Shown piece by piece: positions 1 through 3,925 of a DNA stretch of 5,763 bases (the stretch's first letter is position 1; each line of letters opens with the position of its first letter). Below the pieces are notes generated by a model. That model was given only the letters and a program-made list of their open reading frames with translations, did no database searches and was not told the origin of the DNA. A program made the translations under genes and the position numbers. The DNA comes from Flavobacterium sp. (GTDB lineage Bacteria > Bacteroidota > Bacteroidia > Flavobacteriales > Flavobacteriaceae), in NCBI GenBank assembly GCA_023253295.1, contig JALRGZ010000250.1:1-5763 (forward strand), written 5' to 3'.

Positions 1-404
1 CACCTAATTTTTCAGCACAAAATCCTGAAGGAAAAGTAATTTCATTAAAAGAAAGTTTAGGAAAAGTTACAATTGTTGACTTTTGGGCTTCTTGGTGTGG
101 ACCTTGTAGAAAAGAAAATCCTAACGTAGTGGCTATTTATAAAGAATTCCACTCAAAAGGACTTAATATAATAGGTGTTTCATTAGATCAGGATGCTGAT
201 AAATGGAAAGAAGCTATTGCGAAAGATAAATTAACCTGGACGCAAGTTTCTAACTTAAAAGGATGGGAAGATCCAATTGCTGCCCAGTACAAAGTTGAAG
301 CTATACCTGCTACTTTTATCCTTGATGCATCAGGAAATGTAGTTGCAAGAGACTTAAGAGGTGAAGAATTGAAAGCAAAAATCAAAGAACTTTTAGCCCA
401 ATAA
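1..404 (+). CDS. Thioredoxin-fold TlpA/AhpC-type thiol-disulfide oxidoreductase, 5' partial
   Basis: The reading frame is open from base 3 to the TAA at 402-404, giving 133 residues; the true start lies left of the window. A GTG at 129 is in frame but would cut off the active site, so it is not the start. WCGPC (residues 31-35 of the visible part, bases 93-107) is the redox-active CxxC motif, preceded by the usual VDFWAS strand. IPATF carries the cis-proline (residue 102) that faces the active site in thioredoxin folds. The stretch NIIGVSLDQDADKWKEAI is typical of TlpA/ResA-like and AhpC/TSA-like proteins. Family members reduce or isomerise disulfides, usually in the periplasm. In Bacteroidota such domains often follow an N-terminal DUF4369 region and a lipoprotein signal, but neither can be checked here. 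The family call is firm; the substrate is unknown. Confidence 0.9.
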   Translation, partial: PNFSAQNPEGKVISLKESLGKVTIVDFWASWCGPCRKENPNVVAIYKEFHSKGLNIIGVSLDQDADKWKEAIAKDKLTWTQVSNLKGWEDPIAAQYKVEAIPATFILDASGNVVARDLRGEELKAKIKELLAQ

Positions 405-426
405 GCTCTTTCTAGCGAAAAGAAAT

Positions 427-455
427 AAAAAATCTCCTTAGTGGAGATTTTTTAT
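427..455 (+). terminator. Rho-independent terminator of the thioredoxin-like gene
   Basis: The stem AAAAATCTCC (428-437) pairs with GGAGATTTTT (443-452) around a 5-nt loop TTAGT, and the 3' arm runs into a T-rich tail. It lies 23 nt after the stop codon. The flanking A and T runs make it roughly symmetric, so it could also work on the other strand, but no convergent gene is seen here. Confidence 0.85.
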
Positions 456-519
456 TTTATTCAACTCCAGTACTTTAAAAAAAGATTGAAATAAAGTTTA
501 AAATTAAGCTGTCAAAATG

Positions 520-550
520 TTTGCAAACCTCGAAAGTGTTTCTATCTTTG
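520..550 (+). promoter_or_regulatory. Bacteroidota-type promoter of first tRNA-Tyr
   Basis: TTTG (520-523) and TATCTTTG (543-550) are 19 nt apart. This matches the TTTG / TAnnTTTG consensus known for the Bacteroidota primary sigma factor. The mature tRNA begins 31 nt after the -7 box. The same arrangement is repeated in front of the second tRNA copy. Confidence 0.85.
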
Positions 551-581
551 CAACCGCTTACAACAAGTAAGACAGTGGTCG

Positions 582-665
582 GGGAAGATACTCAAGCGGC
601 CAACGAGGACGGACTGTAAATCCGTTGGGAAACCTTCGCAGGTTCGAATCCTGCTCTTCCCACCA
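582..665 (+). tRNA. tRNA-Tyr (anticodon GTA), copy 1, CCA encoded
   Basis: The acceptor arms are GGGAAGA (582-588) and TCTTCCC (655-661), with discriminator A662 and an encoded CCA (663-665). The D arm is closed by CTC/GAG (591-593 and 605-607). The anticodon stem ACGGA/TCCGT encloses CTGTAAA (614-620), so the anticodon is GTA (616-618), which reads tyrosine codons UAC and UAU. A 12-nt variable region makes it a class II tRNA, as expected for bacterial tRNA-Tyr. The T arm is GCAGG-TTCGAAT-CCTGC (638-654). The 81-nt body is identical to copy 2 at 793-873. The CCA here may be partly chance, since copy 2 has CTA in the same place. Confidence 0.97.
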
Positions 666-698
666 AAAACGCTTCAAGCAATTGAAGCGTTTTTTATT
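665..698 (+). terminator. Terminator of tRNA-Tyr copy 1
   Basis: A perfect 10-bp stem, AACGCTTCAA (668-677) with TTGAAGCGTT (682-691), closes a GCAA (GNRA-type) loop. It is followed by a T run (690-695) and lengthened by A-T pairs at its base. The hairpin starts immediately after the encoded CCA. Confidence 0.9.
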
Positions 699-724
699 AA
701 TAAATTTAGTTCTTTAAAAAATAG

Positions 725-755
725 TTTGCATACGTCAAAAGTGTTTCTATCTTTG
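725..755 (+). promoter_or_regulatory. Bacteroidota-type promoter of second tRNA-Tyr
   Basis: TTTG (725-728) and TATCTTTG (748-755) are separated by 19 nt, the same boxes and spacing as the upstream copy at 520-550. The leader to the tRNA is 37 nt, 6 nt longer than in copy 1, because of an A-rich insertion. Confidence 0.85.
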
Positions 756-792
756 CAACCGCTTACGACAAGCAAAACAAAAAAACACGGCC

Positions 793-873
793 GGGAAGAT
801 ACTCAAGCGGCCAACGAGGACGGACTGTAAATCCGTTGGGAAACCTTCGCAGGTTCGAATCCTGCTCTTCCCA
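793..873 (+). tRNA. tRNA-Tyr (anticodon GTA), copy 2, CCA not encoded
   Basis: The 81-nt body is identical to copy 1. The acceptor arms are GGGAAGA (793-799) and TCTTCCC (866-872), the anticodon GTA is at 827-829, and the discriminator is A873. The next three bases are CTA rather than CCA, so this transcript would need 3'-end maturation by CCA-adding enzyme. It has its own promoter and terminator. Confidence 0.97.
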
Positions 874-875
874 CT

Positions 876-909
876 AAAAACGTTTCAAGCAATTGAAACG
901 TTTTTTTTT
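876..909 (+). terminator. Terminator of tRNA-Tyr copy 2
   Basis: A perfect 10-bp stem, AACGTTTCAA (879-888) with TTGAAACGTT (893-902), closes the same GCAA loop as copy 1 and is followed by nine Ts (901-909). It differs from the copy 1 stem by one base in each arm, and those two bases pair with each other. Confidence 0.9.
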
Positions 910-965
910 GCTCTAAACTTTTGTCAATTTTAGTTTTTAAAATTCTAATTAAAATAATTATTAAA

Positions 966-973
966 TACATTTG
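966..973 (+). promoter_or_regulatory. Candidate -7 box for the 2OG-Fe(II) oxygenase gene
   Basis: TACATTTG is an exact match to the Bacteroidota TAnnTTTG element and lies 48 nt before the ATG at 1022. At the expected -33 spacing there is only a weak TTCT, so the promoter may be weak or depend on an activator. The preceding terminator (876-909) supports the need for a separate promoter here. Confidence 0.55.
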
Positions 974-1021
974 TAAACCAAAGATAAAATCAGTTTCAAA
1001 TCTGTTAAAAATAATTACTCC

Positions 1022-1972
1022 ATGCAAAACATCCCTAGTGTTGATTTGAGCGATTTCCTTTCAAACGATCCTATCCGAAAAGAAAAATTCGTTAACGAAA
1101 TTGGAAATGCTTTTGAAGATATTGGTTTCGTAGCTTTAAAAGGACATTTTTTAGACCAAAATTTAGTAGAAGAATTATACAACGAAATCAAAGCCTTTTT
1201 TCATTTACCATTAGAAACCAAAAAAAGTTATGAATTTCCTGAAAATGGTGGACAAAGAGGATATGTCTCTTTTGGAAAAGAACACGCAAAAGGACGTAAA
1301 GAAGGTGATTTAAAGGAGTTTTGGCATTTTGGTCAATATGTATCACCAAACTCAAAATACGCTTCAGAATACCCTGAAAATATCATCGTAAACGAATTAC
1401 CACGTTTTAACGAAGTAGGTAAAGAAGCTTATCAAATGCTTGAAAAAACCGGAATCTATGTTTTGAGAGCTTTAGCCCTGCATTTAGGCTTAGACGAATT
1501 CTATTTTGACAATTATGCCAAAGAAGGAAACTCTATTTTAAGACCCATACACTACCCTCCTATTACATCGGAACCTGAAAATGCTATTCGTGCTGCGGCG
1601 CATGGTGATATTAACCTGATTACTCTTTTAATGGGTGCTCAGGGGCGCGGACTTCAGGTTCAAAATCATAATGGAGAATGGATAGATGCTATTGCAGAAG
1701 AGGATCAATTAGTCATCAATGTAGGTGATATGTTATCAAGACATACTAACAACAAATTAAAGTCGACTATCCATCAGGTAGTAAACCCGCCTAGAGAATC
1801 ATGGGGAACTTCAAGATACTCTATTCCCTTTTTCATGCATCCTGTTAGTGACATGCCTTTAAATTGCTTAGAGAACTGTATTAACAACGAAAACCCAAAA
1901 CAATTTGAAGATATTACTGCTGGTGATTTTCTTTATGAGCGTTTAGTTGATTTAGGATTAATAAAAAAATAA
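1022..1972 (+). CDS. 2-oxoglutarate/Fe(II)-dependent oxygenase, isopenicillin N synthase family
   Basis: This 316-residue protein is the usual length for the IPNS/DIOX-like family. An N-terminal DIOX_N-type region (about residues 3-110: IPSVDLSDF, GFVALKGH, FFHLPLETKKSYE, QRGYVSFGKEHA) precedes the catalytic double-stranded beta-helix (about 170-272). The Fe(II) triad is visible as H194-x-D196 in AAHGDINLITLL and H251 in STIHQVV. R265-x-S267 in RYSIPFF is the 2-oxoglutarate carboxylate-binding motif. These enzymes couple 2-oxoglutarate decarboxylation to hydroxylation, desaturation or ring closure of a small molecule; some members use O2 without 2OG, but the intact RxS motif makes 2OG use likely. 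No signal peptide is seen, so it is probably cytoplasmic. The ATG at 1022 sits right before the conserved IPSVDLS start. The neighbours do not reveal a substrate, and it appears to be a single-gene unit. Confidence 0.92.
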   Translation: MQNIPSVDLSDFLSNDPIRKEKFVNEIGNAFEDIGFVALKGHFLDQNLVEELYNEIKAFFHLPLETKKSYEFPENGGQRGYVSFGKEHAKGRKEGDLKEFWHFGQYVSPNSKYASEYPENIIVNELPRFNEVGKEAYQMLEKTGIYVLRALALHLGLDEFYFDNYAKEGNSILRPIHYPPITSEPENAIRAAAHGDINLITLLMGAQGRGLQVQNHNGEWIDAIAEEDQLVINVGDMLSRHTNNKLKSTIHQVVNPPRESWGTSRYSIPFFMHPVSDMPLNCLENCINNENPKQFEDITAGDFLYERLVDLGLIKK

Positions 1973-1990
1973 TTATTATCATGTATTATA

Positions 1991-2003
1991 ATTTTTTTTT
2001 TTT
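1991..2003 (+). other. Twelve-base T tract, possible weak terminator
   Basis: A run of 12 Ts (1992-2003) lies 20 nt after the oxygenase stop codon. The AT-only sequence before it could form at most a poor hairpin, so termination is uncertain. The tract directly abuts the first palindrome; read on the other strand it gives CCAAAAA after GTGTT, much like the outer flanks of the other two copies. It may therefore belong to the repeat element. Confidence 0.4.
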
Positions 2004-2007
2004 GGAG

Positions 2008-2058
2008 AACACAGATTATAGAAATTACTTAAATTAAAAAAATTAAATAATCTGTTTT
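2008..2058. repeat. Palindromic repeat, copy 1 (left of GxxExxY gene)
   Basis: This is a near-palindrome centred on base 2033. Perfect 9-bp outer arms ACAGATTAT (2011-2019) and ATAATCTGT (2047-2055) enclose an imperfectly paired AT-rich middle. Bases 2008-2044 read in reverse complement match 2485-2521 at 31 of 37 positions, including AATTTAA, AATTTCT and AATCTGTGTT. It ends 24 nt before the ATG of the GxxExxY gene. Confidence 0.85.
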
Positions 2059-2082
2059 ACTTAAAAACAAAACCATAAAATC

Positions 2083-2484
2083 ATGAAAACATTCCCACAT
2101 CAAGAATTAACAAAATCCATAATAGGAATTTATTACGATGTGTATAATGAATTAGGTTTTGGTTTTTTAGAAAAAGTATACCATAATGCAATGATTATAG
2201 AATTAAAAAACCGCGGATATGAAGTCGAGAGTCAAGTAAAATTGAATGTGATTTATAAAAAAGAAATTGTTGGTGAATACATTCCTGATATAATTGTAAA
2301 TAAATCTGTTATAATCGAACTTAAATGTGTAGAATATATAATAGATTCACACGAATGTCAACTATTAAACTATTTAAAAGCAACAGAATGTGAAGTTGGA
2401 TTATTATTAAATTTTGGAAAAGACCCCCAGTTTATTCGAAAAATATTTACAAACGAATTTAAAAAACATAAAGACAGATTTTAG
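2083..2484 (+). CDS. GxxExxY family protein (PD-(D/E)XK nuclease-like fold)
   Basis: This 133-residue protein carries the signature G27-F-L-E30-K-V-Y33 that names the GxxExxY family, at typical family length. The region IPD69I...IIE79LK81 matches the core of PD-(D/E)XK nuclease-like folds, and Q93LLNYL follows on the expected helix. The D69, E79 and K81 candidates for metal binding and catalysis are all present, so the fold is not obviously dead, although family members have no well-defined function known to me. The first residues (FPHQELTKSIIGIYYDVYNELG) are characteristic of the family, which supports the ATG at 2083. No signal peptide or membrane segment is seen. The gene lies between two copies of a ~51-bp palindrome. 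Its last codons (K-D-R-F) and TAG stop are encoded by the left arm of the second copy. It reads in the same direction as its neighbours but has no evident functional tie to them. Confidence 0.88.
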   Translation: MKTFPHQELTKSIIGIYYDVYNELGFGFLEKVYHNAMIIELKNRGYEVESQVKLNVIYKKEIVGEYIPDIIVNKSVIIELKCVEYIIDSHECQLLNYLKATECEVGLLLNFGKDPQFIRKIFTNEFKKHKDRF

Positions 2485-2521
2485 AATTATTATAATTTAA
2501 AGAATTTCTCAAATCTGTGTT
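2471..2521. repeat. Palindromic repeat, copy 2 (overlaps 3' end of GxxExxY gene)
   Basis: This is a near-palindrome centred on base 2496, with 19 Watson-Crick pairs of 25 possible plus one T-G. The left arm AAGACAGATTTTAGAA (2471-2486) faces TTTCTCAAATCTGTGTT (2505-2521). The left arm supplies the last residues and the stop codon of the upstream gene. The right arm ends 18 nt before the SUI1-type gene's ATG. If transcribed, it would fold into a long hairpin between the two genes. Confidence 0.85.
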
Positions 2522-2539
2522 TCAAAAAACAAATAAAAA

Positions 2540-2872
2540 ATGGACTTACAAGACCAATTAAAAAACTTATTCCCTGACCACGTTCCAAGCAACGAACCTG
2601 AGGAAATTGACGATACAGCACACGAATTATTCGTTCAAAAAGAACCAATGATTTGCAAATTTGAAAAAAGAAAAGGCAAACCAACTACTATAATTGAAGG
2701 TTATGAAGGCGATGATGAAGATTTTAAAATCCTGGCCAAAGAAATCAAAACCAAATTAAGTGTTGGTGGAAGTTTTAAAGATGGTGCTATTATCATTCAG
2801 GGAGATTATCGTGATAAAATCATGAAAATATTACAGGAAAAAGGATTTAAAACCAAACGTGTAGGAGGATAA
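2540..2872 (+). CDS. SUI1/eIF1-like translation initiation factor (YciH type)
   Basis: This 110-residue protein matches bacterial SUI1-domain (YciH-like) proteins in length and motifs. The N-terminal ~35 residues are acidic and probably flexible (SNEPEEIDDTAHE). The SUI1 domain follows, with the basic KRKGKPTT loop at 43-50, then S74VGGSFKDG82 and I86QGDYRDKI94, and a basic end (KGFKTKRVGG). Eukaryotic eIF1 helps select start codons on the small ribosomal subunit. Bacterial homologs are thought to act similarly in checking initiation, but they are not essential and their role is less settled. It is cytoplasmic. The ATG at 2540 is preceded by an A-rich leader, normal for Flavobacteria. It lies directly downstream of palindrome copy 2, which may carry part of its control sequence. 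Confidence 0.92.
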   Translation: MDLQDQLKNLFPDHVPSNEPEEIDDTAHELFVQKEPMICKFEKRKGKPTTIIEGYEGDDEDFKILAKEIKTKLSVGGSFKDGAIIIQGDYRDKIMKILQEKGFKTKRVGG

Positions 2873-2887
2873 GTTAGTTTTCAAAAA

Positions 2888-2905
2888 GCAGAAGGCAGAA
2901 AGCAG
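2888..2905 (+). repeat. Short tandem repeat GCAGAAR
   Basis: GCAGAAG, GCAGAAA and GCAG follow one another directly, a 7-nt unit in about 2.6 copies, shortly after the SUI1-type gene's stop codon. No coding or structural role is visible. Confidence 0.6.
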
Positions 2906-2922
2906 TCTTTAATTCTCTACAA

Positions 2923-2968
2923 AACTTGTAAACTTTGCGAAAAACTTTGTGTTCTTTGCGGTTAAATT
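2923..2968 (+). repeat. Degenerate CTTTGCG/CTTTGTG repeat tract
   Basis: CTTTGCG (2933-2939), CTTTGTG (2945-2951) and CTTTGCG (2954-2960) are spaced 12 and 9 nt apart, preceded by a related ACTTGTA (2924-2930), and the tract ends in GGTTAAAT. It fills the spacer ahead of the nucleoside phosphorylase gene. It looks like a dispersed intergenic repeat of the sort common in Flavobacteria, which would need a genome search to show. An in-frame GTG at 2949 lies inside it and could mislead gene callers. Confidence 0.55.
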
Positions 2969-2975
2969 AAAAAAA

Positions 2976-3842
2976 ATGATACAAGCATCAGAACTGATTC
3001 TAAATCCGGATGGCAGCATCTATCATCTCAATCTGAAACCTGAAAACCTTGCCAATACTATTATTTTTGTTGGTGATCAGGACCGGGTTGAAAAAGTAAC
3101 GACTCACTTTGACACCATTGAATTTAGTACTCAAAAAAGAGAATTTAAAACGCAGACAGGATTCTACAAAGGAAAAAGAATCTCTGTTATATCTACTGGA
3201 ATTGGACCTGATAATATTGATATTGTTCTGAATGAACTGGATGCCTTAGTCAATATTGATTTTGAAACCCGAAAAATAAAAGAAAAACTAAGTTCGCTAA
3301 ACATTATTCGGATTGGGACTTCAGGTTCTTTACAGGAAAACATTCCTGTAGATAGTTTTGTAGTGAGTCAGTACGCTATTGGCTTAGACAATATGCTTCG
3401 CTCCTATTGTATCGATACTGTTTCTAATCCTGAAATAGAAACCGCATTTATCCAACAAACCAATTGGGATTTACATAAAGGAAAACCTTATGTAATTAGC
3501 TCAAGTGATACTTTAAGTAAAGTATTTATTTCTAATGAAACACATAAAGGTTTTACAGCTACAGCAGGCGGTTTTTACGGTCCGCAGGGACGTGTTTTAC
3601 GATTGAATATCCAAGACCGTAATTTGAATCAAAAAATGGATCAGTTTAACTATAACGGAATTCAAATTACCAATCTAGAAATGGAAACCGCCGCTATTTA
3701 TGGATTGGCAGTGCTTTTAGGACATCAGGCTATTTCTTTGAATGCTATTATAGCTAATCGTGCCAATGGTACTTTTAGCAACAAACCCTATGAAACTATT
3801 GATAAATTGATTCGATATACTTTAGACAAATTATTGCAATAA
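2976..3842 (+). CDS. Nucleoside phosphorylase, PNP/UDP (uridine phosphorylase-like) family
   Basis: The ATG at 2976 gives 288 residues. A GTG at 2949 would add nine residues (MFFAVKLKK) translated from the repeat tract, so it is rejected. Family landmarks appear in order: G33DQDR37, the phosphate-binding loop of PNP/UDP phosphorylases; S73TGIG77; I111RIGTSGSLQ120, another phosphate-site strand; and N233LEMETAA240, where the M-E pair contacts the nucleoside ribose. These enzymes use phosphate to cleave the base from a nucleoside, yielding ribose-1-phosphate for salvage. The layout is closest to uridine phosphorylase-like proteins, but base specificity cannot be read from sequence alone. It is cytoplasmic. 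It is longer than E. coli uridine phosphorylase (about 253 residues), with extra sequence around 88-106 and 150-170. It follows repeat-rich spacer and is probably transcribed separately from the SUI1-type gene. Confidence 0.9.
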   Translation: MIQASELILNPDGSIYHLNLKPENLANTIIFVGDQDRVEKVTTHFDTIEFSTQKREFKTQTGFYKGKRISVISTGIGPDNIDIVLNELDALVNIDFETRKIKEKLSSLNIIRIGTSGSLQENIPVDSFVVSQYAIGLDNMLRSYCIDTVSNPEIETAFIQQTNWDLHKGKPYVISSSDTLSKVFISNETHKGFTATAGGFYGPQGRVLRLNIQDRNLNQKMDQFNYNGIQITNLEMETAAIYGLAVLLGHQAISLNAIIANRANGTFSNKPYETIDKLIRYTLDKLLQ

Positions 3843-3856
3843 TTACAAGTAAAAGA

Positions 3857-3908
3857 AACACCGATTTTGGAAATCATTTAAATTTATCTAATTTCTTAAA
3901 TCTGCGTT
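3857..3908. repeat. Palindromic repeat, copy 3 (solo)
   Basis: A 52-bp near-palindrome is centred on AAATTT (between 3882 and 3883), with 19 of 26 Watson-Crick pairs plus one G-T. The left arm AACACCGATTTTGGAAAT matches the left arm of copy 1 (23 of 28 bases over 3857-3884). The right arm, with AATTTCT and AATCTGCGTT, matches copy 2 (29 of 37 over 3872-3908). It carries no gene and ends 17 nt before the next ATG. Confidence 0.85.
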
Positions 3909-3925
3909 CCAAAATATACATCATA

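Larger units (their letters stand above)
520..909 (+). repeat. Tandem duplication of a promoter-tRNA-terminator unit
   Basis: Unit 1 (520-695) and unit 2 (725-909) share -33 and -7 boxes, a leader beginning CAACCGCTTAC, an identical tRNA body and homologous terminators. The offset between units is 205 nt at the promoters and 211 nt at the tRNAs and terminators. The tRNA is unchanged, while leaders and flanks have diverged by substitutions and one 6-nt length difference. The duplication is therefore not very recent, or the tRNA body is kept uniform by gene conversion. Confidence 0.85.
2008..2521 (+). mobile_element. Candidate palindrome-bounded cassette carrying a GxxExxY gene
   Basis: A 514-bp unit consists of one palindrome copy (2008-2058), a single gene (2083-2484) and a second copy (2471-2521). 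The right palindrome overlaps the gene's end, so gene and repeat form one architectural unit rather than chance neighbours. A third copy stands alone at 3857-3908. No target-site duplication is evident at the outer edges (GGAG on the left, TCAA on the right), and no recognised transposase is present. The call as mobile is inference from architecture and repeat number. Confidence 0.5.

Noticed and set aside
188..385. Minus-strand open frame of 65 codons
   Set aside because: It lies entirely inside the thioredoxin-like gene, whose motifs are clear on the plus strand, and its translation has no recognisable domain.
803..1027. Minus-strand open frame ending in GRAGFEPAKVSQRIYSPSSLAA
   Set aside because: Its C-terminal part is an antisense translation of the tRNA-Tyr body, and the rest runs through the terminator and AT-rich leader. 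Frames of this kind over tRNA genes are well-known false calls.
2008..2521. A complete insertion sequence with transposase
   Set aside because: No DDE, HUH or serine/tyrosine recombinase motif is present, and no target-site duplication is visible. Only a GxxExxY protein is encoded, so it is described as a candidate cassette, not an IS element.
2490..2684. Minus-strand open frame of 64 codons
   Set aside because: It overlaps the SUI1-type gene and palindrome copy 2. The translation reflects antisense of lysine/glutamate-rich coding sequence and shows no motif.
2923..2968. Promoter -7 box within the CTTTGCG repeat tract
   Set aside because: TAAACTTTG has three rather than two bases between TA and TTTG, and no -33 box sits at the right distance, so it does not match the consensus.
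2008..3908. CRISPR array, because of three related repeats within 2 kb
   Set aside because: The repeats are about 450 and 1390 bp apart, imperfect, internally palindromic, and separated by genes. No regular spacers or cas genes are present.
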